The position numbers and the translations under genes are program-made. Positions 23,237 through 35,534 of a DNA stretch of 64,000 bases are shown in pieces; the stretch's first letter is position 1, and every line of letters starts with the position of its first letter. Source of the DNA: Taenia hydatigena (lineage: Eukaryota; Platyhelminthes; Cestoda; Cyclophyllidea; Taeniidae); assembly GCA_036345935.2 (NCBI GenBank), contig JADWOT020000010.1, positions 4,176,587 to 4,240,586 on the forward strand, in the 5' to 3' direction. The notes beneath the pieces were generated by a model. That model searched no databases, was not told where the DNA came from, and was given only the letters and a program-made list of their open reading frames with translations.

Positions 23237-23506
23237 TTAAAGCATCCGAGGTTTCTGCTGTAGTCTAGAGTCCCATACACCAGTGATTTGCATCATGAAG
23301 TAGTTATCAACCGAATCGTGAGCAAGTAAGGACTCAGGTTGTATAGATAGATAAATCAGCGTTGAATTGAAGGCGTGATGTACAAAATGAGACCGAAGAG
23401 CTGGTAAGCAATGGCTGCTGAGTCTGGAACTACGTTCAGGGTTAATACTGTAGAATGAATTATTTTTGGCTGATTCTGTGACCAAGGCGTTAAGAAGCCT
23501 TAGCAA
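23237..23506 (-). CDS. Unidentified 89-codon frame in the duplicated segment
   Basis: The frame contains LRLLNALVTESAKNNSFYS, SSHCLPALRSHF and FNSTLIYLSIQP. The right copy (about 35535-35790) keeps the same frame for roughly its first half, with mostly conservative differences (for example LRLLNASVTGSANNNSFYS), then meets a stop. It lies 0.5 kb upstream, on the same strand, of the SEA-like exon, so it could belong to the same ancestral gene. No domain was recognised and chance is not excluded. Confidence 0.25.
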   Translation of the reverse strand: MLRLLNALVTESAKNNSFYSINPERSSRLSSHCLPALRSHFVHHAFNSTLIYLSIQPESLLAHDSVDNYFMMQITGVWDSRLQQKPRML

Positions 23507-23808
23507 TGCTAACCTATATTAAGCGCTTGGCTTTAAGGTTCGCGTCACCATTATCATACTGAAATTAGAGCATGAGCAAACCAGAGGAATACAAGTAAGT
23601 ACTTGGTTTCCATTTTTGGAAAGTATGCTAAATAACAGAAAGCGTTGCAGACACCTCTAATCAATGTGATGGACACTAGCGCATAATCAAAAAAACTAGA
23701 ATTTGATTAATATGTGCACTATAAATCTATCCTAATCGGAAGCTGGCGACATTGACTCAGCACGAAATATTGGAAAAACGCCATTAGCAAAGGCCATACA
23801 TATTGTCA

Positions 23809-24403
23809 GTCCATGAGTTCATGGTCTTCGGCGCACTTAACCAAATTAATTGCTTGCATTAGCACTGCTTTTGAGAGTGAATTGATTATGTATGGCAGTA
23901 GAAGAGCAACGAATGCTTATGCTGCTCAAATCTTTAGCTTTGGTTTTTCAAAAAGACGCTAAATCTTTGGTAGATGCGCGTAACAGGCTTGTGTATTCAA
24001 ATTAATCTTGATTATTTTGGCATGCACGTGCAACATTGCGGCTTTGGACGTTACTCGAATTATCTAATATTACACAAAAGTGCAAAAATACTCTGGTACC
24101 AGATACTAAAACACAAAATGCATCGAGCGGCTCCAAAACCTCTACACACTGCGACCATTCCGAGAAATGTAAGCCTTGGAATCTTTCTCATGGATTGTTA
24201 AAAGTACTAACTTTAATCATAGCAGTAGGGTGTTATAAAGTATCGGCGTATATTTCCTGTCAAACAATCCGCATAAAACTTAAAACCATATAGCCTTGCC
24301 CACTAAAAGCTAATGCCATCGTGGTGAATTGAAGGCGGAGCCTTTAGTATTGTAGATACTTCTCAGTTGACAAGCAATAGTTGGCTAGTGCAGAAACGCA
24401 AAA
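23809..24403. other. About 595-bp block present only in the left duplicate
   Basis: In the right copy, CCATACACATTG near 36085 runs directly into GATATTTGATGTCACAGGGC. In the left copy these flanks are separated by about 595 bp. No target-site duplication or terminal repeat was seen, so this could be an insertion in the left copy or a deletion in the right one. Confidence 0.5.
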
Positions 24404-25067
24404 GCAGATGACTTTTGATGTCACAGGGCCTCCCACAGGGGATATTTTCTGAAGACTACCGCACACCATGTCATGCGGCATGGCACAGCAAATGTCACCG
24501 AGTGGTTTGCAAGCATGTAAACAGAAAAATCAATCACTCAACAAAAGGCTGACACTCTCAAATAGGCGTTACACCGTCTGGTACTGTTCGCTGCGCTTTT
24601 CCTTGATGCTATCGTTTTATTCACTCAGATTGCTGTCGTCTACATCCTCAGCAGCCTCCTTCTTAGGCTCTACTTTCCTAACCTCTTATTCGGCCTTTAC
24701 AGTGATGCTATTATACCAAAGCTGATATTGCTTTCTTCCTTTCCATGCATCAATCCACCATTGACTCAATTGGAAAGCAGGTCAAATCGACAAATCAAGA
24801 TGGAACTGTAAGCGCTCTAGCACATAGGAATGTCAGCTCAAGCATAAGTTATTATCTTTCTAACTAGGCTCCGTTTGGTTTTATTTAGCTGCTTACCTAA
24901 GCGTATTCAAATGAGCGAATGCTCAGATAGTAAATAAAGGCAGAAAGGCAGGCCGATGTTGCATTTCAGCACCTGTTTTACTTAACTAAACTCGCACACC
25001 AATTGCTAATGACCTTCCCTGTTATTTTCTTTCCTTTGTCTCTCTATTTTCACACCAAAAACCTCTG

Positions 25068-26271
25068 TTTCTCATCCACAGCACGGATCTACTCTCTGCG
25101 GTTGAACGCTTACATTGCTTTTGCTCCACCATAGAGATATCACCAGCATTACTATTTTCAATTATGAAAGGTACACTCACTAGGAACTGTACAGCTAGAT
25201 TTATGGTATTAAATGCATTAGAGCCGTCAGAACTGCCTGAAGTGAACCAGAGTTCCACCCTTACGTATTTTTAGACCCGGATTAGCTGTATCCGCGTTTT
25301 ATTAATACGCCCTCCTCATATAAACCTCATCACTCGGAGACCGGAAAGGAAGCGACAGCCACTGAACTTACTATTTTAACCAGCGTACAGTAGTTCAACA
25401 CACGTTTGCGCAAACTTCGAAAAACGCTGCAGAGAATTTGAAGAAGTTGGTAAGTTATGCACAGTTCTGCTATAATGCTGAACGAAAAGTAATATTCAAT
25501 AGAATGCCTAAAAGTTTGTGCTTTGAAGTCTTAAATAATTTGTTTTTGAGGGTAGCATCCTCAAGTAGAAGTAACTCGTCAGCTACTAACTTTGGTGGCG
25601 AACTTAATTATACATCAGCAGCTTCAAGGGTATAAATCAATTAAATGAACGCTTATAAGTTCTAACCATTCACCTCAAAAAAGTAAAAAACGTGTAGAAA
25701 GCTAAATTGATTCCATTTTATTTGGTGTCTACGCAATCAGGGCTTTTAATTTTTCCTTTGTTTTGGAATGTATGGACCTTGCTTTGACTAATCAAAAGCA
25801 ATTCAAGGCGTGGTACAAAACAAGACCGATGCGATCCGCATTCAAAAATCCTCTCAGATAGCGCGAAGATCTGTGCCTAAAATGGTGAAATAAACAACTG
25901 TCATTATTATATTCGCTAGGAATCGGACCAATCAATGTTTCCTGAAAAATTTCTACTTCCGTGCAGAACGGTGACCTGATTATAGGGGTCTTTTAACAAG
26001 CGAAGAAGCCATCTGCAGGTCGGAAAAGCACAGGTGCATTAGTTTGTTTAGATGACACAGCGAAACGGAGGTATGAAAATATACGCGACTTTTATCCCTA
26101 GCACGAACTGTGTGCACTTCCTTGAGTGTCCATCGCCAGTTGCTGTGTGTTGGGATGTTACCATTTCGTTCCACTGTTAGGATTAGGCAGTGCAACACTT
26201 GTGCAATCTCCCTAGCGAATTAAACCTGCTCTTACATGGTCATAAATGCTTGTTTATTCTAAACGCCTCTG
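25068..26271. mobile_element. Candidate 1.2-kb insertion flanked by CCTCTG
   Basis: The right duplicate reads CACCTCTGCATTTAGC at about 36800 with one CCTCTG. The left copy has CCTCTG at 25062-25067, then 1.2 kb of sequence absent from the right copy, then CCTCTG again at 26266-26271 followed by the continuing homology GCATTCAGTTATGCATGG. This is the pattern expected of an insertion with a 6-bp target-site duplication. The inserted block has no clear terminal repeats. Its ORFs (25438-25635 plus, 25980-26198 minus) show no transposon domain, so it would be a non-autonomous or unknown element. Confidence 0.45.
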
Positions 26272-26616
26272 CATTCAGTTATGCATGGGGCTGAACTAAC
26301 GGAGAACATAGGAAACTGCTGGCTAACTATTCGGTAGAATGGCTACACGCTGGAACTGGTTTCTTGCACAGTCATTTCCTCCCTCTATTGTCATGAGAGC
26401 ATTGAAATCAAGTTTAACGTGAACAGTCAGGATTTTCTATGGAATTTCTGTAAAGAAGAGATCTATTAAAACGCTGTTAGGAGAGAAAAAGACGTAGAAA
26501 TCAAAGACTCCATTTATGAATGTTTGAGTCAATGTCACAGGACCCCATGCAGTGACACACAGTAGTGAGGAAAATGACTATATTATCTATGGATAAAGTA
26601 TCACAAATGTGCATAA

Positions 26617-26617
26617 N
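26617..26617. other. Ambiguous base (N)
   Basis: The only N in the window lies within about 10 bases of the right edge of the left segmental duplicate, which suggests unresolved reads or an assembly join at the duplication boundary. Confidence 0.9.
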
Positions 26618-27120
26618 AATTAAGTGCCAAAGAGCCTACTATATGTGACTAGTGCTGCCTATTCCACTATTTTATTCAAAGAATCAAGGAATTGATGGGG
26701 AAGTGGGATAGAGTGTTTAAGCCAGGAGCCTGTATGATGGGCGTCATTTGATTTTTTGCAGGCCGTCGGTAGTAAGTTTTATTTGTTTACGTGTTCTACG
26801 CAACTTGAATCTGCAAAATGCATTCTCTCGCATTTGAAGCACACTATGATTTCTATATCACCTTCAGCTTAAGTGATAAAGTAATTAGGCGGGTAAATGG
26901 TGTGCAATCGCGTCTACCAGGATTTACCAAGAATTTGTATTATACTAAGATTTAGATGAGGTGGTAAGCTGTGCGAGGCTCATTAATGAGTACACTGTGG
27001 ATACTGTGATGATTTGATGCACTGATTAGCCAGCACTTTGGGGCGCATCGGAGTTAGGAAATCTTGACAAGGGTAGGTAAATAACAAAAGCAAAAATGCA
27101 TGCGCGTCAACACAGGTCAC

Positions 27121-27220
27121 AACACAATTTGTAAATTACACATAGCCATCTAAGGGCAGCTCATCAGTTGGTCAGTCCGTCAGTCGCTCAGCCGATCCAC
27201 CAGCATGCACTTCTATTATT
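27121..27220 (+). repeat. Short dispersed repeat, arm A
   Basis: It contains AACACAATTTG, CACATAGCCAT, TCGCTCAG, CGATCCACCAGCATGCACTT. The reverse complement of 28913-28999 contains AACACAATTCG, CACACAGCCAT, TCGCTCAG and CGATCTACCAGCATGCACTT in the same order. The two copies are about 1.7 kb apart in opposite orientation. Confidence 0.55.
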
Positions 27221-28912
27221 TCGTCCGGATTAGGCTTTTACACTTTTCTAATTGCACTATTTAAATCGAGCGATCCTAAGAAGATAAAATGACCGCCACG
27301 AATCGCGCACGATTATAATGACAGCAGCAACCTTTGAACGGTACTTACACAGCTCGTAACGTCAAAATTGTCGGCTCGAATGTCCCGGAATCCCTGACAC
27401 ATTTTAGTAAGGATATAATATCAGAACCGCTAAAAGACCCAATGCTGGATATATAAGGACCATTCTAGGTTTCTGATATTAATAACGAGTAATATTTTTG
27501 GTTCTAAAGAAATCTATCTCTAGTATTTATAATTGGCTTCTACATGGGTTGCATGCTTGCCACTAACAACGTGTGAAGTTGCAAACTTTCCAACATTTCA
27601 GCTTATCTCATTGTAATGGTCCGATGGTGACTCGCGACCTAACCTACCAGGTTGGCAGAAACTGTCGGGCGCACCCGTGTTACGTCCACAACGGCATCGA
27701 TCGTTCCACCTGTCTGCGTTCGCCATTGTCTCAAGTCTTATCATTAGATCATAAAAATCCGTTCGCGGCGCAATAGCGTCGGTCAAATTGTTCACAGTAT
27801 TTAAGGCTGCGCTGCATGATTGGCATAAGGCATAGACGACAAGGACAGACGCTGGTGTGCAAGAGAAACAAAACTTTTGTGACTGCGTCAAATGACAGCA
27901 AATCGTGATTCACTTTTTACCTAGCAATGAAAATCCCTTAAAAGTTCCTGATTGTCGTGCCAACAGTTCATTGCTTGCATCAGAACAGTAGCTACAAGCG
28001 CAGGCTAGATGTTGTTAAAAATTGCGGAGTCAGCTCACGATCTTTTAAGTGAACTCTCTACTTAACTCCGTTCGTAATAGGCCTGAGGAACATAGTGTTG
28101 TCAGTACTGCTCTTTATTTCGCGTTGTCTTCATTAAAGATGCAGGCGCTTATCTACTATGAAAGCAGGTGTTTGACTGGTGCGAAATCAGTGATGGGTAA
28201 ATAAGAACGCAAATGAACAGCAATATGAGTTTGCCTGTCATCAGGCAAGTGAAATCACCAACAAAACTTATAGTTGTTACCAGTACTGTCGCCTACTTCT
28301 ACCGTCATTCAAATACGGCTGTTCCGCCACCGAGTTCAAATACAAAGCTAGTCAGTGAGGATTGTGCGAATTGAAGGGCATGACCTCGCCAACTTAACGA
28401 GGATGCTAAAAGCTTACTGCCGCCTCTCAGCTTGCTGCATTGCTTGGCAACTCGCACCCACTAACAATATTTTAAAGACTTGAATAGATCACCTTGGTAT
28501 GGTATGTCCAAATATAGAATGAAATTTATCGCACCATTGCAGTGGGATACGCTGGTGTGTTGAAACTTCTAAAACCCCACATTTTATTAGTGGCCGACAA
28601 ACGCCTCATGTTGGAGCTGACCAAGACTGTTTTAGTTATTTTTTTCAGAACAAGACATTTTTATCTTGGTCGCACCGAGCCCATGGAATAGCCTTCACGA
28701 TGTTTTGCACTTCAAAATTATACCTTTGATTTAAATCTGCCAAGAAATCAGGTTTATGCGAGCCAACTACTTTCGTGATGCAGAACTTTGTAAATACCAT
28801 CTCCCATTACAATTGTCTTTATGCTCATGCACAATGAGTGGTGGCCAGTTCATCTTTTGATAATTGCATGGCAAAAAGGTGCATTAGATGGGTTGAGAAG
28901 CCTCATTAATGC

Positions 28913-28999
28913 AAAATTATAGAAGTGCATGCTGGTAGATCGACTGAGCGACCGACCGACCGCCTTTGTATGGCTGTGTGCAAATCGCGAATTGTGTTA
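28913..28999 (-). repeat. Short dispersed repeat, arm B
   Basis: Inverted partner of 27121-27220. It includes a GACCGACCGACCG microsatellite where the other copy has TCAGTCCGTCAG. A few related words (GCATGCACTTATCGATCC) occur near 57074, but homology there is not convincing. Confidence 0.5.
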
Positions 29000-29750
29000 T
29001 GGCTTATATTATAACATGAACATTACCACTTTTGCCAGTTTACTTTCCGCATCTAGCTTTTGAGACTATCAGCCGTGTCTCCCAAGTATATCTGTGTTTC
29101 TAGTTATTCTGGCTCTGCTCTCAGATCATGTTTTGTGGTGAAGAGTCAAAAATAGAGGAAAGGAGAGTTAGTTACTTCTCAGTATTTGTTTCCTTGTGAG
29201 GGCGAAAATAGAGAATTCTAGAGCGTTCGAGCAGACTAAGGAAGGTAATGTACAAAAATATACTCTGACAACCGTGAATATACAAGAACGCTTTTGACTG
29301 TGAAAAAGTCCTTGACCAGCGACCTATTTCTCCTAGCTCTTCGCGCAGACATTCCTTAAAGGCAGGTAGGCTGATTAGCCATGCAAAACCTTATGCTGAT
29401 AGCCGGTAAAATGAACTCATCTTTACCCACAGGTGTTAATTCGAGCAATGCTTTGCATTATTTTGACGTGTCAAGACAATGAGTACGGAAATGGGGTGCT
29501 GCACGAAAGTGCATAGAAGCATAGGTGGCCAGATTTCCAATTTTTTAAAATAAAAGTAGAGAAGAAAGGCAGCAATTTGATGCTCATTATGCCTTTTACT
29601 CCTATTCCATACCCAACTAGTCCACGATTACCTCCTTGCTATTCTTCTCAGCGAATTACCTTTACATGTGGTACCGTAAGTCGAACACTGAAGTGAGCAT
29701 GTCGCAGCCGATTTCCAACCAAAAAGTGATATAAGAGGGAATTTCGATAG

Positions 29751-29806
29751 TTGGTAAGAGCGCTATCTTCGAAAACGCTAGCAGCGCAACTTCTCAGAGC
29801 TTTACA
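29751..29806 (+). pseudogene. Exon-like segment of a decayed gene
   Basis: Bounded by TTTCGATAG and ACAAG|GTAACG, the frame reads VRALSSKTLAAQLLRALQ. It is short and unsupported by a second copy. It is listed because further plus-strand coding-like blocks follow within 1.5 kb. The segments between (29895-30500) show protein-like runs in all three frames with stops, for example QRDQLAKCVDFVNNYSQLRY near 30090-30150, as expected of a decayed gene. Confidence 0.22.
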
Positions 29807-30441
29807 AGGTAACGGAGCAGAAGGAACTCACCTGAACGGATTCGGACACCCCATATCCCTGCCTCTCTCTCTTATTCCTTTTAAGATAAGCAAACACTTT
29901 TGGCATGCCTCAACGCTGGGCGCCTGTGTGGGATGTAGTGACTTCCAGTAGTAGAATAACTAATACCTCCTGATGGAGGAAAGTAGCGAGACGTTTGAAT
30001 CAACCTCATGTTCATTAGACCGTATCTGCAACAGGCTATTATCGCAAAACACTTGGAGCTTTCAATTTTGTCCTCCTAATCCTAGGCTAGTCAAAGGGAC
30101 CAACTTGCCAAATGCGTTGATTTCGTTAACAACTACAGCCAACTTCGATACATTGCACAGAAGTCTTCATAAAAGTGCAATAGGGCAAAATTTGGAAACA
30201 GGGGTGGTTCACTAGATCTAACTCTATTCTGCTAGTACTTTGCTGCGAGGATGGGCGGGCGACAATAGGCATTATGCTCTGTGGAACTTCTCAAATACCC
30301 TTGTTCTTGAGACTTTATGGAACGAACAAGGCATCACTTTAAGGTCAATTTATTATAGAGAGAGGGGATTTTGCTTCACCAAGTTCACCCTGACTGAGCA
30401 TCGTCTCAGCTTAGTAACTAAAGAGAATAAGGAAGGCTTAG

Positions 30442-30633
30442 ATGTCAACGCTAAACTCGCTAGTTCGCGGATTAATGAAAACGCGGATGATTCTTGAATC
30501 CACCTGAACGCCAAAACGTCTTTTTGCACTCAAAGTTGCGTATGAAGAACAGCAGCAACATTACCGCTGGCCAGAGATGGCTGTTAAGCCACTGCCGACT
30601 TCTTATGCCTCAGCTTATAGCATGTTGGCCTAG
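30442..30633 (+). pseudogene. Coding relic, unidentified, one in-frame TGA
   Basis: From the ATG at 30442 the frame reads MSTLNSLVRGLMKTRMILES, meets TGA at 30505-30507, then continues TPKRLFALKVAYEEQQQHYR and WPEMAVKPLPTSYASAYSM to TAG at 30631. The second part has strong protein character, and the single internal stop suggests a dead exon. It lies upstream of, and on the same strand as, 30836-31286, so the two may be exons of one gene. No family was recognised. Confidence 0.35.
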
Positions 30634-30835
30634 CTACGTATTCAGCATCTACTTCCACTTTGGGACTTCTTTGCGAAGCTATAATACATCGAATGTATAA
30701 AGGCGTTCGCAAATTTCCTGACTCAGTTCCATTTAGATCCCTAAAGTATTATTTTCTATGCGGCTGCTTCTGCTTCGAATTAAAGTGTATCTGCAAATTC
30801 GCAAACACCTTAATGCATTTGATACATTTTCTATT

Positions 30836-31286
30836 TGCTTAGCAGTTCTGAAGTAGAGGTAGTTGCTGATTCCTTGGCCACACTCCCATTTCTAAGCAAG
30901 GATATGGACGATTGAAGTGGCCTGACAGACGGCCCTAGCGATGGTTTATTAGTAAGGATGATTACGAGGTCCAATGCGGCAATGCCGTTGCAGTGACAGC
31001 GCACCACCAGCAGTGGGATGCAGCTTTTAGAGACTATTGTAAACAGAGTTCTCCTGAACAGGCACACACGCCTGTGCGGTATTTGGTAGTTTCATCAATT
31101 GCTAATGCAAAGCAGCGGCATGGTAACATGACTCAGAACTATTGTGACCTGCAAGTGGTGCGCATCGGCGGGATTGAAATCGCTTTTTTGACGCATCATG
31201 TAAGAGTTGTCTGCAAAGTTTACAAGATGCAGAGAGCTGAGGAGTACAAGCGTGATGAAAGCGTGCTGCGCCTTATGATTGCATAA
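30836..31286 (+). pseudogene. Coding relic of about 140 codons, unidentified
   Basis: After a T-rich acceptor-like TTTGCTTAG the frame reads SSEVEVVADSLATLPFLSKD, meets a TGA, continues SGLTDGPSDGLL, then shifts frame near 30955. It then runs open as DDYEVQCGNAVAVTAHHQQW, TPVRYLVVSSIANAKQRHG, VVRIGGIEIAFL and KMQRAEEYKRDESVLRLMIA to TAA at 31284-31286. The last 97 codons from 30993 are uninterrupted. Codon choice looks coding, and a minus-strand frame across the 5' half is taken as its shadow. One stop plus one frameshift make this a likely pseudogene, unless an unrecognised intron covers them. Confidence 0.4.
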
Positions 31287-31289
31287 TTT

Positions 31290-34200
31290 CAAGCATTGAT
31301 AATGGTTGTAAGCACGGAATAAGTGCAGACCTAGATGACTTTTTAGCAGTGTGACTTAGTCTCAAACGCTCATCACGGTTGCTTTGTATCTCCACATGAA
31401 TGGCTTTAAGTACAAACCTGACTGCATAAAGAAGGTACTTCTGTGCTCAGGTGGAGTTATGCATCCACGAATTTTCAAAGTTGTTGCAATCAGCGTCAAG
31501 GTGGCTACTTTATTGATGCGCTGGGAATAATGTAATGGGCCTGCCTTGGTATTTTTTGGGGAGGAAGAAGGACGTTGCGACACGGTACAATTGTACCAAG
31601 TAAGTGTTTCACGCTTGTGCCTGTTTTGCTCAGAAGCTACAATAAGGCACCACTTCTTCCTTACTCTCAGCCAATGTGTTGGAACTAAATGGGGTAGCGT
31701 TGCAGTGCTGACTAGTCGGATTCAAAAGTCACGTGGTCTTGAGCTGGACTGAATTTATCAAAGCTGTGGAAGGCATATCTTATTGCCGCCTTTTAATCAT
31801 ACACGGGGTTGGAACTTGGTTGCGCAAACCAATATGATTCTCAAGTTAGTACAAACAAGCTTTGTGGTATGTTTTTGAGCAAATTATCCGTGGGCGTATT
31901 TATAAAAGAGGACTCGGTTTCACCTAAATGACTTACTTGGGGTAGATGAAGCAGAACAGAATTGAAACGATAATTGGGAGAGCGCTTGCTGTAAAATTCG
32001 CAAAATTTTGGTCGATTTCTACTGACTGATAACCATTGTCACCAAATTAAGTAAGCTTGAAATCGATTTAGCACACTTATCTACAGATCATGCTAATGCG
32101 TGCAAGAATAATAGCATTTGCGCAAGTAAAAATGCTATTGCGTTCAAACTTATGCGGATTCGAATTCACCAAAACAAATTATATTGAGCTACAACAAACC
32201 TGATGGAAATTTATTGGATAAAAACTTTAACATTTGCGCCAAAATCCAAAGCAACTACTTTCCTTTGTAGAGATACAAAACCATCTGCCTGACAGAAATT
32301 GATTTTGCACACTAATTTAATGATTACCTTGATATAAAGAAGTGTACCATCACTGGTACACATTGATCTCCTGCATTTGAAAACATGGGTAAATTTCAAT
32401 CCGCTGAAATATATTTCCTTGTCTTTTTGGAAATAAAAATGCTTCAAGCATATTTCGAAACTTTATTCACGGAATAATGCGTAGCCTTTATATTTGTGCA
32501 TACATCGTATCTTTTTTTATGAATTTCAAATGGCTTTCGTTTTTTTATGCATCGCAAGTATGAGTGCACTCTCAGCATGTTCGCGTTTATTTGGAATGGT
32601 GCGCATCAAAATACGTCACCCAAGATTAAACTCAATGGAACTCTTTTCTTTAACTTTGTCCGCGGCGTCTTCACCCACGCTAAATATTGCTTGCAACACT
32701 TGTGTATCCTTGGTTTTACTGTTTGGGCGATAGATGGAATGATAGATGGGGGAGACTGCCATCATGGCAACATTATAAATTAGTGACCATGAAAAGGTGG
32801 CTTGACAGAACATCTAAACTAGATAAGTTCTTTAATTATATGCCTTGCATTTTGTTAGTTGGCGACTTGCTAGTCCCTCTGTACTGCGGGAGCATAATAT
32901 TCTCCCCGCAAAATTTATCCACGTGAGACCTGCATTAAATTCATTGTCTACGGCTTTCCTCTAATGAATGACAATATACGAGCAATGATTTTTAGTGATC
33001 AGCAACTTTTCACACGAGTGTTTTTTAAATTGGGTGGAAGTTACGAGTCCGCAACTGCATCCGACTCATTCGTTCCTGCTTAATATTAAATGTGCTCTTA
33101 CCACCTCCACAGTCATTGCCTTTACAGATATCTAGGGACCGTCGTGAACACAATCTCAGCTTCTTTGCTGATTAACAGCAGACCGACCGTGCTACAAAGC
33201 CCAGGACGTTGCGCTTAACATTGCGCATGCAACCGTGCCTAAAATCGGAGCGTAAATTCAAATTGCGTGTCAATTTCAGGTTCACTTTCACTGCCCCAAT
33301 CGCCTCAATTAGCATACGCGACTACGTAATTAGAAGATTCACATTTCAGAACAATAAACAGAAATCGCGCAGAGAAGATAAAACTTCGTACTTCTATTGA
33401 AGCCGTAACCAAAATGCCACTGTTTGTCTGACCTCAACAAATTCATAGTCTTTCTCTGACTGACATCATGCTCTCCTCGACACAAATGGCACACAGATTC
33501 AAAGAGTAATCGGAGACACTAGTAGTGGAACTCACCTACGATTTCAATGGCTCAAAATAAGTTTGACCAATGCACTCCGTCACTAGAGTAAGGCGAAGCT
33601 AAGGCGCCACATATTAGGTAAGTCTATTTACTATACACATCATCCAAATTTCATTCACTTGAGAATTTCCATCCGTTGCTTTACTTCAATGTCACCCATA
33701 AGAGTAGTCAAACTTAAAGCAAATAAGAGGCCCTTTGAAAATTTGGTGCACCCTGTTACAAGTCAAAGCGAGCCGCGAGCTCTGCCCAAAGCACTGCTTT
33801 TGCGTAAGCCAAAGGCTTCTTACTCTGTCTCCCCGGTCAAACTAATGCTTAAGTCTAAATCAAATGAATTGGGCACGCCGTCTTGTGTTACGCACGTGCA
33901 TTCACCCTCATGCACAGACACAAGGTCGGCACAGAGAAGCTGATAGTGTATCCTCCACGCCAATGAGCATTAAACAATTTTAATTGCTGAGTGACGGTCG
34001 ATTTTATTTACACCGTTCAGACAGTGGCACGTGCTTTGCCGACTCCATGAGTTAGTGCACACTTTCATTTTCATAGTTCCTATTTCTGCTTGCCATTCAT
34101 TTAAACAAGTGTGGAGGTACTCCCCTATTAGCCGCTGTACGTGCCCATTGACTTTTAGCCATCCTGTGTTCATATCCACGAAAGGTTCCCATCAATCCTT

Positions 34201-34503
34201 GAACAAAGACCTGCAATTGGTGAGTACTTAAAGTCCTACAAAGCAGTTTGCGCATACCCGAAATATCTGTAAACCAAAATACAGACATCTAACTAAAATA
34301 TGATTTTTAAGTAGTTGCTCAAGTGCATGATTATTTAATGCTAAATTGCAGAACAGGGCTTTGTACACCGGCAAGCCTCAATTCAGTCAACAACTAAGGC
34401 ATAGTTGTCGGGTTCAGGTGAAGAAGGTGAGAGGCGTTGAGCTCGCTTAAGGGTAGAGCTCCATCTGGAGTGTTGTGCTGAATTCTTCTTCTCCGGAATT
34501 TTA
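31290..34503. other. No supported gene
   Basis: Short, overlapping ORFs on both strands (for example 32494-32926 plus, 33659-33943 plus, 33970-34288 minus) have no conserved copy, domain or splice context. No repeat was recognised. Confidence 0.35.
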
Positions 34504-34667
34504 TTAATTGTTAACCTTATCTTTTCCTTTTATCAAGTAGTAAAAGGAATACATAAATAAGGAAAGTAGGGCACCCATTCCAGCAAATCATTAGCAATAA
34601 CTCGCGTAAGATGTATTTATTAATGTAAAATACTGGCAGTGATTATATCTGTTTCTTTACTAAGTAA

Positions 34668-35005
34668 CTTCCTAGTCTTCCCTGTGAATCCTAAGCCTGG
34701 AGACAGTGCTTTTAAAAGCAGTAGTAAAGTTTATAGATTTTAACTATCCGAAAGCGCTTTCAGGAGTGCTTAATAACAGAATGAGTTCGTCCAAGTAACA
34801 ATGTCGACCACACGCAGACCACTTCCAACATAGTCGCAAAGACCATGCATATTAAGCATTTTATTGGTGTTCAACATGCTCTAAAGTTGTGCACTCACTT
34901 TAGCCTTTGAAATAGTAGCTCAAAAGCATTTTTTACTTTTATGTTTGTTCTAATGATTTAGCATGGAAACGGAAGACACGGAGACTGATCCAAACCAGAA
35001 CATAA
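34668..35005 (-). pseudogene. Broken SEA-like exon, right copy
   Basis: It is homologous to 22384-22713. The frame starts FWFGSVSVSSVSM and soon meets a stop (AAT CAT TAG). Later pieces such as LCDYVGSGLRV lie in a shifted frame, and about 20 bases not present in the left copy follow them. It is clearly inactive. Confidence 0.5.
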
Positions 35006-35534
35006 TTACTTAAGAGTGTTGGCATTTAGACTAATTACAAGGATCGTCTGTTACAACTTTTCAATGAAGTCTCAATGTTCTAGTCCTTTACATGGATCGC
35101 ATACAATTATTGGTTCTGCTCTAACCAACCACTTACTAATCTACGAGAATGGTCACCTGCTGTTCAAACGCAAGTAATTCCTGTTAGGGCATTTGCCATC
35201 TAAGCCCAAAGCGCAGATGTCATTCATCCTTTAGAGACTGGTTGCTAATACAAACAGATGATCAGTTTTATCGCTATAGGAATTAATAGTCTGAAAGTTA
35301 CCCTTAATTTAGACAAGGAAATAGCCATAATGCCAACAGATTACTTAAGTGTTATAAGTAGAGGAGTGTCCTTACTCGGCTTTGTATGCGCAAAACATCG
35401 GGTGGTAGGCTAGTTGATAACTCTTATGCATACGCCATAGACCATAGTCTTAAAGAATTGCTCTTACTTCTAGCGATTTAGTTCTTTCAGAAGACGTCTA
35501 GATTCTCTCCTTCTTGATCCATATGCTTAAAACA

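Larger units (their letters stand above)
22229..26618. repeat. Direct segmental duplication, left copy
   Basis: It aligns with 34504-37135 in the same orientation, from TATCTTTTCTTTTTATC at the start through GTCACAGGACCCCATGCAGTGACAC near 26537 to TCACAAATGT near 26602. It contains two blocks absent from the right copy, 23809-24403 and 25068-26271. The right copy has an extra stretch of about 80 bp near 36434-36515. Similarity is interrupted by many small changes. Confidence 0.75.
26619..29750. other. No supported gene; contains a short inverted repeat pair
   Basis: Apart from the inverted pair 27121-27220 and 28913-28999, the stretch holds only short ORFs without support. Overlapping 67- and 97-codon frames on opposite strands at 27573-27891 have no conserved copy. 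Confidence 0.35.

Noticed and set aside
28325..28345. Possible tRNA B-box (GTTCAAATAC)
   Set aside because: No A-box or cloverleaf could be fitted upstream.
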